From Ancylobacter dichloromethanicus (GTDB lineage: Bacteria > Pseudomonadota > Alphaproteobacteria > Rhizobiales > Xanthobacteraceae): DNA of 64,000 nt. Location: NCBI RefSeq assembly GCF_018390645.1, contig NZ_JAHBGC010000017.1, positions 159,837-223,836 of the forward strand, given 5' to 3'. The first letter of the stretch is position 1. Each line of letters opens with the position of its first letter. The translations under genes were made by a program, and so were the position numbers. This document shows, piece by piece, positions 54,623 to 62,608 of the stretch. Below the pieces are notes generated by a model that was given only the letters and a program-made list of their open reading frames with translations, was not told the DNA's origin and made no database searches.

Positions 54623-56175
54623 AAATGCTCTCCCTCGCCATCTTCGTGGTGATCCTCGCGGTCACCCTCGGCATCACCTATTGGGCGGCGCGGCGCACCC
54701 GTACCGCCAGCGACTTCTATACCGCGCATGGCAATCTCGGCCCCATTCAGAACGGGTTCGCGCTCGCCGGCGACTGGATGAGCGCGGCGGCTTTTCTCGG
54801 CTTCTCCGGCCTCGCCGCGCTCTACGGCATGGACGGGTCGCTTTATGCCGCCGGCGCGCTCGTCGCCTTCCTCGCCATTTTGATGCTGGTGGCCGAGCCG
54901 GTCCGCAACACCGGCCGTTTCACGCTCGGCGACGTCATCGCCTTCCGCATGCAGCGACCGCAGGCACGGCTCGCGGCGGTGCTGGGCACGGTGGTGGTGA
55001 GCCTCGCCTATCTGGTACCGCAGATGGCGGGAGGGGCCGCCCTGATCAAGCTGCTGCTCGGCGTGCCCTACGCGATCTCGATCGTCGTCGTCGGCGTCGG
55101 CGTCGGCATGCTGGTCTATGTCGTGTTCGGCGGCATGCTGGCCACGACCTGGGTGCAGATCATCAAGGCTGTCCCGCTGCTGGGAACCGCCACCGTGCTG
55201 GTCGCCCTGCTTCTCGCGCAGTTCGGCTTCGATCCTCTCGCCGTATTCGCAGCGGCGGAGGCGCGTTACGGGCCACAGTTGCTGGCGCCGGGTAACTATC
55301 TCAAGCATCCGCTGGATCAGCTCTCGCTCGGGCTGAGCTTTGCCTTCGGCACCGCCGGCCTGCCGCACGTCATGACCCGCTTCTACACCGTCCCCGACGC
55401 CCAGGCGGCACGGCGTTCGGCGGTGTGGCTGATGTTCCTGGCCGGCGCCTTCTTCCTCGTGACCACCTTGATCGGCCTCGGCTCGGCGGCGCTGGTCGGG
55501 CAGGACGTCATCCGGGCCGCCGACAAGGGCGGCAATCTCGCTTTGCCGCTGCTGGCGCAATATCTTGGCGGCGGTCCCGGCAGCATCGGCGGGGAAATCT
55601 TTCTCGCCATCGTGGTCGCCGTGGCATTCGCCACCATCCTGGCCGTCGTGGCGGCACTCACGCTCTCCACGTCCGGCGCGATCGCACATGATCTTTATGT
55701 GAACGTGATGCGCGGCGGTAGGGTCGGCGAGCGCGAGCAGGTGAAGGTGGCGCGGATCGCGACCCTCGCGGTGGGCGCTTTCGCCATCCTGTTCGGCCTG
55801 CTGGCCCAGGGCATCAACGTCGCGGTGCTGGTCATCCTCGCGATCTCGATCGCGGCCAGCGCTAATTTTCCTGTCATCGTTCTGTCGTTGTTCTGGCGCC
55901 GGTTCAACACTGCCGGCGTCGTCGCGGGCATGACGGCGGGGCTGGCCTCCTCGGTGGCGCTGGCGATGGTCGGACCGGCCTTCATGGGCGCCGACGCGCT
56001 GTTTCCGGTCGTGAACCCCGCCATTGCCAGCGTGCCGATCGGCTTTCTCGGCGCCGTCCTCGGCTCGCTTCTGTCCCGGCGCGACCCGGTTTCGGAGGCG
56101 CAGTTCGATGAAGTCATCTTCCGCGCGAACACCGGCCTGCGCGACGACGCGTCGACCGGCCCCGCCCACCGCTGA
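54619..56175 (+). CDS. dhlC: Sodium:solute symporter, probable haloacid uptake protein (DhlC-like)
   Basis: ATG 54619 gives 518 residues with about thirteen membrane helices. It belongs to the SSS family near ActP: ASDFYTAHGNLGPIQNGFAL, AGDWMSAAAFLGFSGLAALY, LVPQMAGGAALIKLLLGVPY and AFGTAGLPHVMTRFYTVPDA. The conserved Na+ site region and the sequence around helix 1 are intact. In this operon it most likely brings in 2-haloalkanoic acids such as chloroacetate for the dehalogenase, by analogy with the Xanthobacter locus. Acetate or other short acids are alternatives. Confidence 0.88.
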   Translation: MKMLSLAIFVVILAVTLGITYWAARRTRTASDFYTAHGNLGPIQNGFALAGDWMSAAAFLGFSGLAALYGMDGSLYAAGALVAFLAILMLVAEPVRNTGRFTLGDVIAFRMQRPQARLAAVLGTVVVSLAYLVPQMAGGAALIKLLLGVPYAISIVVVGVGVGMLVYVVFGGMLATTWVQIIKAVPLLGTATVLVALLLAQFGFDPLAVFAAAEARYGPQLLAPGNYLKHPLDQLSLGLSFAFGTAGLPHVMTRFYTVPDAQAARRSAVWLMFLAGAFFLVTTLIGLGSAALVGQDVIRAADKGGNLALPLLAQYLGGGPGSIGGEIFLAIVVAVAFATILAVVAALTLSTSGAIAHDLYVNVMRGGRVGEREQVKVARIATLAVGAFAILFGLLAQGINVAVLVILAISIAASANFPVIVLSLFWRRFNTAGVVAGMTAGLASSVALAMVGPAFMGADALFPVVNPAIASVPIGFLGAVLGSLLSRRDPVSEAQFDEVIFRANTGLRDDASTGPAHR

Positions 56176-56189
56176 AAATGAGATGTGAC

Positions 56190-56960
56190 ATGATCAAAGC
56201 CGTTGTCTTCGATGCCTATGGAACGCTGTTCGACGTCCAGTCGGTCGCCGATGCGACCGAGCGCGCCTATCCCGGTTATGGCGAGTACATCACCCAGGTC
56301 TGGCGACAGAAGCAGCTGGAATATAGCTGGCTGCGCTCGCTGATGGGGCGTTACCAGGATTTCTGGAGCGTGACGCAGGAAGCCCTGGCCTATACGCTGA
56401 ACACGCTCGGCCGCGAGCCGGACGCCGCCTTCCTCACCGAGATGGCCGACACCTATAACCGGCTTCTGCCCTATCCCGATGCGTCCCAGTGCCTGAAGGA
56501 CCTCGCCCCGCTCCGGCTCGCCATCCTCTCCAACGGCGCGCCGGGCATGCTGCAGCGTCTCGTCGCCAATGCCGGTCTTGCCGAGCTTTTCGACGCGGTG
56601 ATCAGCGTCGACTCCAAAGCGGTCTTCAAGCCCCATCCCCGCGCCTACGAGATGGTGGAGGAGGCTCTCGGGGTGAAGCCGGAGAACGTCCTGTTCGTGT
56701 CGTCCAACGGCTTCGACGTCGGCGGCGCGAAGAATTTCGGCTTCCGCGTCGCGCGCGTCGCCCGACTGCCGACGGAGAAGCTGGCGCGCGAGCTTGAGGC
56801 TCGCCCGATCACCCCCCTGACCATGTTCAAGGCGCTCAGGATGCAGGAGGAGACCTACGCCGAATCGGCGGATTTCGAGGTGCAGACGCTCTCCCAATTG
56901 CCGGATCTGGTCCGCGCCGAGCAGGCGAAGCCGATGCGGACCGCGGGCGGCCGTGTCTGA
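56190..56960 (+). CDS. dhlB: (S)-2-haloacid dehalogenase, type II
   Basis: I start at ATG 56190 (MIKAVVFDAYG), which gives 256 residues; DhlB of Xanthobacter starts in the same way. All L-2-haloacid dehalogenase marks are present: nucleophile Asp8 in FDAYGTLFDV, WRQKQLEYSWLRSLMGRY (halide-binding Arg), AILSNGAP, SKAVFKPHPRAYEM (Lys) and LFVSSNGFDVGGAKNFGF. It hydrolyses 2-haloalkanoic acids to 2-hydroxy acids through an aspartyl ester (family knowledge). It follows the symporter by 14 bp in the sigma-54 operon. Confidence 0.96.
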   Translation: MIKAVVFDAYGTLFDVQSVADATERAYPGYGEYITQVWRQKQLEYSWLRSLMGRYQDFWSVTQEALAYTLNTLGREPDAAFLTEMADTYNRLLPYPDASQCLKDLAPLRLAILSNGAPGMLQRLVANAGLAELFDAVISVDSKAVFKPHPRAYEMVEEALGVKPENVLFVSSNGFDVGGAKNFGFRVARVARLPTEKLARELEARPITPLTMFKALRMQEETYAESADFEVQTLSQLPDLVRAEQAKPMRTAGGRV

Positions 56961-57519
56961 CGCCGCGTCGACGCACGGGCAGGACCGGGACAGGATGGCG
57001 CGCCGGCGCGAGCGGATCGGCATCGCCGCCGCCGCCGTGGTCGTAGCGGCCTCGGTCTTCACCCTGCATGTCGTGGCGCGGACGTCGGGGATGGCTCTTG
57101 CGGCCTTTCCCTTCGCGACAACCCTCGTCCTTGTGTGCGGCGCGCCGGGCAGCCCCCCGTCCAGCAGCCGCGCCATTGTCGGCGGTCACATGATCTGCGG
57201 GGTGGTGGCGCTGTGCGGCCACCACCTGTGGCCGGTGTCCGAACTCGCGACCGCCGGCATGGTCGGGGTCGCGCTGGCCCTGATGATGGCGCTGCGCTGC
57301 TTTCACCCGCCGGCGGGGATCACCCCGCTCATCGCCGCGCAGTTCCAGCCGGACTGGAGCTTCCTGCTCTGGCCGGTGCTGACCGGCGCCCTGCTGGCGG
57401 CGTTTCTGGCGCGCTGCCTTGAGGCAATCCCGCTCTTCCGGAGGTCGGGCGACACCGCGCCGGCACCGAGGTCGATCGCCTCGGCCCCCGCGCCAGACGC
57501 CGGCCGCTTCCAAAAATAA
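56953..57519 (+). CDS. HPP-family membrane protein
   Basis: GTG 56953 lies inside the last codons of the dehalogenase gene (8-bp overlap), giving 188 residues. Four membrane helices and the family motif CFHPPAGITPLIA (His-Pro-Pro) plus GHMICG and FPFATTLVLVCG are visible. Some HPP proteins transport nitrite in plastids; the bacterial role is unclear. Overlap with dhlB suggests joint expression with the haloacid genes, a link I have not seen described. Confidence 0.85.
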   Translation: MSDAASTHGQDRDRMARRRERIGIAAAAVVVAASVFTLHVVARTSGMALAAFPFATTLVLVCGAPGSPPSSSRAIVGGHMICGVVALCGHHLWPVSELATAGMVGVALALMMALRCFHPPAGITPLIAAQFQPDWSFLLWPVLTGALLAAFLARCLEAIPLFRRSGDTAPAPRSIASAPAPDAGRFQK

Positions 57520-57528
57520 CGCCGTGCT

Positions 57529-57554
57529 GTAACGAAGTCGCCTCCCCCTGCGTA
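57529..57554 (+). promoter_or_regulatory. ECF-type promoter of the lyase/glycosyltransferase operon
   Basis: GTAACG (57529-57534), 16 bases, CGTA (57551-57554). The same two boxes with the same spacing precede the second NrsF gene (62550-62575), and the flanks CTGTAACGAA and CTGCGTA are also shared. It resembles the GTAAC-N16-CG promoters of SigF-type ECF factors of alphaproteobacteria. Confidence 0.72.
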
Positions 57555-57631
57555 GAGGATACAACACGCGTCCGACCTTTGGCCGGCGCGCGTCACGCTT
57601 GGCTCTGGCTGCTCCACCGATCGCAGGTTCC

Positions 57632-58789
57632 ATGGACGACCGTCCCTCCCGCCGTTTTATGCCCCGCACCTTGGCCACCCGCGCGCTCGGCGTCGGGCGG
57701 CCGCCGTCGACCGCGCTGACGCCCTCGATCGACATGAGCACCACCTATGCCCGTGATCCCGACAACGGCTACAGTTCCGGCCATGTCTACGGCCGCAAGG
57801 ACAACGCCACGGTCCAGCAGGCCGAGCGTCAGATAGCCGAGCTCGAACATGCCCGGGATGCCATGCTGTTCGGCTCGGGCATGGCGGCGGCGGCGGCCGT
57901 CTTCGTGGCCCTGCCACCGACTCACATTGTGGCGCCGCGCGACATGTACTGGGGTTTGCGCGTATGGCTGCTGTCCGCCCATCGTTACGGTCACGAGGTG
58001 AGCTTCGTCGACATGTCGAGGCTCGACGAGGTTCGATCTGCCCTCCGCCCCGGCAAAACCGGGCTTATCTGGATTGAAACGCCGAGCAACCCGCTCTGGA
58101 CCGTGACCGACATCTCCGCCGTGGCGGATCTCGCCCATCGTGCCGGCGCCATGGTCTGTGCCGATTCGACCGTTGCGACGCCGGTATTGACCAATCCGCT
58201 CGTCTTCGGCGCCGACATCGTGATGCACTCGGCAACCAAGTATCTCAACGGCCATTCGGATGTGGTCGCGGGCGCCCTGGCGAGTGCCGACCGTTCGGAA
58301 CTCTGGCTGCGCATCAAGGACATGCGTGACCAGCAGGGGGCCGTGCTCGGCTCTTTCGACGCCTGGCTGCTGACGCGCGGCCTGCGCACGCTCGACCTGC
58401 GCGTGAAGGAACAGAGCCGCAGCGCCGCCTTGATCGCCGAGCGGCTGCTCGGACACCCGGCGGTGGGCGCCGTCCTTTATCCTGGCTTGCCGGACCATCC
58501 CGGCCACGCCATCGCCGCACGGCAGATGCCGAACGGGTTCGGCGGCATGTTGTCCCTGCGCCTGCGCGGCGGGGCCGCCGCAGCCATCACCGCCGCCGCC
58601 CAGGTCCAGCTGTGGCGCCGGGCCACCTCCTTCGGCGGCATCGAAAGCCTCGTCGAGCACCGTGCCTCGATCGAGGGCGAAGGCTCGCCCTGCCCGGACG
58701 ACCTGCTGCGGCTTTCCGTTGGCCTTGAAGACCCCAACGATCTGTATCGCGACCTTGCCGACTCGCTCGACCTTCTGACCCGCATGTGA
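57632..58789 (+). CDS. Cys/Met-metabolism PLP enzyme (cystathionine lyase-like)
   Basis: ATG 57632 gives 385 residues (a TTG at 57599 is possible). The gamma-family PLP fold shows YGRKDNATVQQAERQIAELE, the loop LFGSGMAAAAAVF, IETPSNPLWTVTDI, CADSTVATP and the PLP lysine in HSATKYLNGHSD. The C-terminal SFGGIESLVEHRASIEG is typical for cystathionine gamma-synthase/beta-lyase relatives. It uses a sulfur or amino acid substrate that I cannot define. It is the first gene after the ECF-type promoter and is followed after 11 bp by sugar-transfer genes, an unusual partner for such an enzyme. Confidence 0.88.
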   Translation: MDDRPSRRFMPRTLATRALGVGRPPSTALTPSIDMSTTYARDPDNGYSSGHVYGRKDNATVQQAERQIAELEHARDAMLFGSGMAAAAAVFVALPPTHIVAPRDMYWGLRVWLLSAHRYGHEVSFVDMSRLDEVRSALRPGKTGLIWIETPSNPLWTVTDISAVADLAHRAGAMVCADSTVATPVLTNPLVFGADIVMHSATKYLNGHSDVVAGALASADRSELWLRIKDMRDQQGAVLGSFDAWLLTRGLRTLDLRVKEQSRSAALIAERLLGHPAVGAVLYPGLPDHPGHAIAARQMPNGFGGMLSLRLRGGAAAAITAAAQVQLWRRATSFGGIESLVEHRASIEGEGSPCPDDLLRLSVGLEDPNDLYRDLADSLDLLTRM

Positions 58790-58800
58790 GGAAACGCATC

Positions 58801-59544
58801 ATGTCGACTGTCGCAGTGGCCATCATCTGCAAGACGCCCGCGCCGGGTAAATCCAAGACCCGCCTGTCGCCGCCCTTGCGCCCCGAGGAATGCGCGGAAA
58901 TCTCCGCCTGCTTCATTTCCGACCTTTCCGCCACTATCGCCGAGCTTGGCGCCGAGGGCGATGCGGAAGGTTACGCCGTCTACACGCCGGCTGGATCGGA
59001 AGCGGCGCTGACCCGGCTGCTTCCGTCCAGCTTCGGCCTCGTGCTGCAAGGCGAGGGCGATCTCGGCCAGCGGCTCGACAAGGGCATCGCCGATCTGCTC
59101 GCGCGCGGGCATGTCGGCGCCATCCTCATCAATTCCGACAGCCCCACCTTGCCGAAGGCGGTGCTGCGGCAGGCGGTCGACCTGTTGAAGAGCGGCGACC
59201 GGGCGGTGCTGAGCCCGGCACTGGATGGCGGCTACACATTCATCGGCCTTTCGCGCCCGCATCCGCACCTGTTCGCGGACATTCCGTGGAGCACGCCGGA
59301 CGTGTATCGCCTGACGCTGCAGCGCGCCCGCGAGATCGAATTGCCGATCGTCGAGCTCGCGCCCTGGTACGATGTCGACGACGCCGCATCCTATGCTCTC
59401 CTGGAGCAGGAACTGGACGGGCTGCCGCTGGCCTTCGCGCCGGCCGATCTCGCGCGCCAGCCGGCCGCGCGCACCGCCGCCTTCGTACGCCGCCGCCGCG
59501 CATCCCTCACCGTAGCGCAACCCGCGCAGGCAGGTGCGGCATGA
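58801..59544 (+). CDS. DUF2064/TIGR04282-type glycosyltransferase
   Basis: The start at ATG 58801 follows AGGAAA by seven bases and gives 247 residues. It has the GT-A-like fold of the DUF2064 family: VAIICKTPAPGKSKTRLSPP near the N-terminus, QGEGDLGQRLDKGI, INSDSPTLPKAVLRQA and LDGGYTFIGLSRPHPHLF. Relatives are annotated as nucleotide-sugar or arsenosugar glycosyltransferases; specificity is unproven. It overlaps the next glycosyltransferase gene (ATGA). Confidence 0.87.
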   Translation: MSTVAVAIICKTPAPGKSKTRLSPPLRPEECAEISACFISDLSATIAELGAEGDAEGYAVYTPAGSEAALTRLLPSSFGLVLQGEGDLGQRLDKGIADLLARGHVGAILINSDSPTLPKAVLRQAVDLLKSGDRAVLSPALDGGYTFIGLSRPHPHLFADIPWSTPDVYRLTLQRAREIELPIVELAPWYDVDDAASYALLEQELDGLPLAFAPADLARQPAARTAAFVRRRRASLTVAQPAQAGAA

Positions 59545-60296
59545 CGGGACAGGACGCTCTCCGGCACGTCGCCGTCGTCATTCCCTGCCTGGACGAGGAA
59601 GACGCCATTGCGGCGGTGGTGCGCGAGGTGCTCGCCGAGGGCGTGGGCGAAGTGATCGTCGTCGACAACGGCTCGCGTGACCGCACGGCCGAGCGGGCCG
59701 CCGCCGCAGGGGCACGCGTGGTGTCCCAGCCGGTGCGCGGCTATGGCCGGGCCTGTGCCGCCGGGCTCGCGGCGGTGGGCACCGAACGCGACATCGTCTG
59801 CTTCCTTGATGGCGATGGCAGCGACGTGCCCGCGTTCATCCCTTTGGTCGTGGCGCCGGTGGCGGCCGGCACGGCGGATTTCGTCATGGGCTCGCGGCTG
59901 CGCGGGCAGCGCGAACCCGGCTCCATGACGCCCCAGCAACTCGTTGCGGGCCGGCTTGCCGGCGTGCTGCTGCGCCTGACCTATGGCGTGCGCTGCACCG
60001 ACATGTCGCCGCTGCGGGCGATGCGGACCGAACGTCTCGTCGCACTCGGCATGCGCGAGCAGACCTATGGCTGGAACCTGGAAATGCAGATGCGGGCGGC
60101 GGGAGCGGGCCTGCGCTGTCTGGAAGTGCCGGTCGACCATCGTTGCCGGCGCGGTGGACAGTCAAAGGTCTCCGGCAATCTCGTCGCCGGGCTGAGCGCG
60201 GCATGGAAGATCTCCACCACCTTCATACGCCTGGCGCGGCACCAGCCCGCCGGGCGCCCCGCGGAGTCGGCGGCGGTTCCCGTGGCGCGTCGTTGA
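59541..60296 (+). CDS. Family 2 glycosyltransferase
   Basis: ATG 59541 overlaps the previous stop (ATGA), giving 251 residues. The GT2 fold is clear: VVIPCLDEEDAIAAVVREV, VIVVDNGSRDRTAERA (DxD-like first Asp), CFLDGDGSDVPAF (DGD metal site), YGWNLEMQMRAA and VDHRCRRGGQSKVSG. It resembles DPM1/DPG-type enzymes that move a sugar to a polyprenyl phosphate. With the DUF2064 enzyme, the epimerase and the small flippase-like protein it suggests assembly of a glycolipid. Confidence 0.9.
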   Translation: MTGQDALRHVAVVIPCLDEEDAIAAVVREVLAEGVGEVIVVDNGSRDRTAERAAAAGARVVSQPVRGYGRACAAGLAAVGTERDIVCFLDGDGSDVPAFIPLVVAPVAAGTADFVMGSRLRGQREPGSMTPQQLVAGRLAGVLLRLTYGVRCTDMSPLRAMRTERLVALGMREQTYGWNLEMQMRAAGAGLRCLEVPVDHRCRRGGQSKVSGNLVAGLSAAWKISTTFIRLARHQPAGRPAESAAVPVARR

Positions 60297-60314
60297 TCGA
60301 TCAGGGAGAAAGTC

Positions 60315-61385
60315 ATGCACGTCCTCCTCACCGGCGCCGCCGGCTTCATCGGTCGGCATGTGCTCGCGCAACTGCTTGAGCGCGGCCACGAGATACGGGC
60401 GCTCGATTCCCTGCGGCCGGACGTGCATCGCTCCGGCGCCGCATGGGCGGCGCCCCGCGACGTCGAAGCGCGGGTGGGGGATGTGCGCGACGCGGCCTTC
60501 GTGGCGGAGGCGGTGAACGGCGTCGATGCCGTCATCCATCTCGCCGCCAAGGTGGGACTGGGCGTCGATATCGACGACATGCCGGACTATGCGTCCTCCA
60601 ATGACGTCGGTACCGCCGAACTGCTCGCCGCCATGGCGCGGGCGGGGGTGTCGCGGCTGACGCTGGCCAGTTCGATGGTGGTGTATGGCGAGGGCTTCGG
60701 CCGCTGCCCCGAGCATGGCGCCGTGCGGCCCGGCCCACGGCTTGAAAGCGCGCTCGTCGCCGGCGATTTCGAGCCCCCCTGCCCGATCTGCGCCCGCCCC
60801 CTTGCCGTCGGGCTGGTGGATGAGGAGACCTCCTTCGACCCGCGCAACGCCTATGCGACCAGCAAGGCGGCACAGGAGTTATACGCCGCCAACTGGGCGC
60901 GGGCGACCGGCGGCTCGGCGGCGATGATGCGCTACCACAATGTCTACGGTCCCGGCATGCCGCGCGACACGCCCTATGCCGGTGTCGCGTCGATCTTCAC
61001 CTCCGCGCTGCGCCGAGGCGAGGCCCCGCGCGTGTTCGAGGACGGCCGGCAGCGGCGCGACTTCGTGCATGTGCGGGACGTCGCGGCAGCGACCGTGCGC
61101 GCCTGCGAGCGACATACCGAGGGCGTCCGGGCCTACAATGTCGGCTCCGGCACCCCTCGGACGGTGGGCGACATGGCGCAGGCGCTGGCGCAGGCGCTGG
61201 ACGGCCCGCCACCGGTGGTGACCGGCCAGTACCGTCTCGGCGATGTCCGCCACATAACCGCCGACTCCTCCCGGCTGCGGCGCGAGCTCGGCTGGACGCC
61301 CACGGTCGATTTCGCCGATGGCATGGCCGAACTGGCCGCCCTTTCGCAAGAGCTGCCGGCGCGACCACGCGTGGCAGCAGGATGA
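60315..61385 (+). CDS. NAD-dependent sugar epimerase with Cys-rich insert
   Basis: This 356-residue extended SDR shows TGAAGFIGRHVLAQL (NAD), ASSMVVYGEG (Ser), and NAYATSKAAQE (Tyr-x3-Lys). Between Ser and Tyr is an insert with CPEHG (Cys131, His134) and CPICARP (Cys156, Cys159), which could bind zinc. From memory the same insert marks dTDP-L-rhamnose 4-epimerases, so a deoxysugar substrate is likely. It lies 18 bp after the GT2 gene and overlaps the next gene (ATGA). Confidence 0.88.
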   Translation: MHVLLTGAAGFIGRHVLAQLLERGHEIRALDSLRPDVHRSGAAWAAPRDVEARVGDVRDAAFVAEAVNGVDAVIHLAAKVGLGVDIDDMPDYASSNDVGTAELLAAMARAGVSRLTLASSMVVYGEGFGRCPEHGAVRPGPRLESALVAGDFEPPCPICARPLAVGLVDEETSFDPRNAYATSKAAQELYAANWARATGGSAAMMRYHNVYGPGMPRDTPYAGVASIFTSALRRGEAPRVFEDGRQRRDFVHVRDVAAATVRACERHTEGVRAYNVGSGTPRTVGDMAQALAQALDGPPPVVTGQYRLGDVRHITADSSRLRRELGWTPTVDFADGMAELAALSQELPARPRVAAG

Positions 61386-61750
61386 CGCGTACCGCCTTGA
61401 TCGGCCTGATTCTCGCCAGCGTGGCGCTCAACGCGTTCGCGCAGATATTGCTGCGGATCGGCGCCCGATCGGCCGCCCAGTCGGGAAGCGCTTCGGTGCT
61501 CGCCGGCTTCGCCGAGCTGGCCTTTCGCCCCGCCATTCTGGCCGGGCTGGCCTGCTATGGATTCAGCCTTCTTACCTGGCTCTACGTGCTGGGCCGCATC
61601 GAGGTCTCCTTCGCCTATCCTTTCCTCGCGCTCGGATTTGTGCTGGTTGCGCTGGCGGGATGGCAATTGCTTGGGGAACCGATGTCGCCAGCCCGCGCGA
61701 CCGGGATCGGCATCATCCTCGTCGGCGTGGTCATATTGGCGCGGAGCTAG
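61382..61750 (+). CDS. Small EamA/SMR-type membrane protein (flippase-like)
   Basis: The 122-residue protein has four membrane helices of the drug/metabolite transporter type: LNAFAQILLRIGARSA, LTWLYVLGRIEVSFAYPFLA and GIGIILVGVVILARS. The size and pattern match ArnE/EmrE-like subunits that flip polyprenyl-linked sugars. Its start overlaps the epimerase stop, so it is probably the export step of this glycolipid operon. Confidence 0.85.
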   Translation: MTRTALIGLILASVALNAFAQILLRIGARSAAQSGSASVLAGFAELAFRPAILAGLACYGFSLLTWLYVLGRIEVSFAYPFLALGFVLVALAGWQLLGEPMSPARATGIGIILVGVVILARS

Positions 61751-61852
61751 CGGGATGTCGTCGCCAGGCCTATCTGGGGTGGTCGGCCGAGCCCCCTGAA
61801 CATTGCGCAGGCGCGGGCGGGGGAACCCATCCGCGCATCGGGAGTGCGAAAC

Positions 61853-62488
61853 GTGAAAACGGACGATCTCATCCATCTGCTGGCCAGGGACGCGGCGCCG
61901 CAATGGTCGTTTCGCACGCTGTACATCGCGGCCCTGTTCTGCGGCGTGGTGCTCGCCGGTGCCGTTTTCTTCACGACCGTGGGGCTGCGCCCGGACTTCG
62001 CGCTGGCGGCCGGGACACCCCGTTTCCCGCTCAAGTTCGCCCTGATGCTGCCATTGGCGCTCGGCGCGGCCGGGGTGACGCTGGCGATGGCGCAACCGGC
62101 TGCCGGCAGCGGCATCTGGCGTTGGGTCCTCGTCGCGGTGTCGGCACTTGCAGTCGGCGCGATAGCCAGCGAACTCTATGTGCTTCCGCCCGAGATGTGG
62201 ATGACCAGTCTGGTCGGGCAGAATGCCGCTTTCTGCCTGCGCACGATCCCCCTGCTGGCGTTGGGACCGTTGGCATGCCTGCTGCTCGTGCTCCGCCAGG
62301 GCGCACCGACATATCCCGGTCTCACCGGGGCCTTTGCCGGACTGGCGGCGGGAGCGATCGGCGCGACGTGGTATGCGGCGCACTGCCCGGATGACAGCCC
62401 GCTCTTCGTCGCCGTCTGGTACAGCCTCGGTATCCTGGCGATGACGCTCGCCGGCTATGCGGGCGGGCGGAGCCTGCTGCGCTGGTGA
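61853..62488 (+). CDS. NrsF/DUF1109-type membrane anti-sigma protein (copy 1)
   Basis: I start at GTG 61853 (GGGAG upstream), giving 211 residues, exactly the length of the second copy. Six membrane helices follow an N-terminal stretch VKTDDLIHLLARDAAPQWSF. Cysteines lie in NAAFCLRTIPLL and AAHCPDDSPLF; paired cysteines are needed for sensing in Caulobacter NrsF (recalled). NrsF-type proteins hold an ECF sigma factor at the membrane. No promoter is seen in the 102-bp gap before it, so it is probably co-transcribed with the glycolipid genes under the ECF promoter at 57529. No sigma gene adjoins it. Confidence 0.83.
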   Translation: MKTDDLIHLLARDAAPQWSFRTLYIAALFCGVVLAGAVFFTTVGLRPDFALAAGTPRFPLKFALMLPLALGAAGVTLAMAQPAAGSGIWRWVLVAVSALAVGAIASELYVLPPEMWMTSLVGQNAAFCLRTIPLLALGPLACLLLVLRQGAPTYPGLTGAFAGLAAGAIGATWYAAHCPDDSPLFVAVWYSLGILAMTLAGYAGGRSLLRW

Positions 62489-62549
62489 GCATGCCGTTCT
62501 GCGAACACCCGCCATCGGCCCGGTCTTGCCTTGAGGCGGCCACAGAACT

Positions 62550-62575
62550 GTAACGAAAGCGCGTCGTCCTGCGTA
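62550..62575 (+). promoter_or_regulatory. ECF-type promoter of the second NrsF gene
   Basis: GTAACG (62550-62555), 16 bases, CGTA (62572-62575), matching the promoter at 57529-57554 in both boxes, spacing and immediate flanks. The predicted start (about 62582) leaves a 27-base leader before GTG 62609. Confidence 0.72.
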
Positions 62576-62608
62576 TCTCCTGGCATGAGCGTGATGCTGG
62601 AGGCCGAC

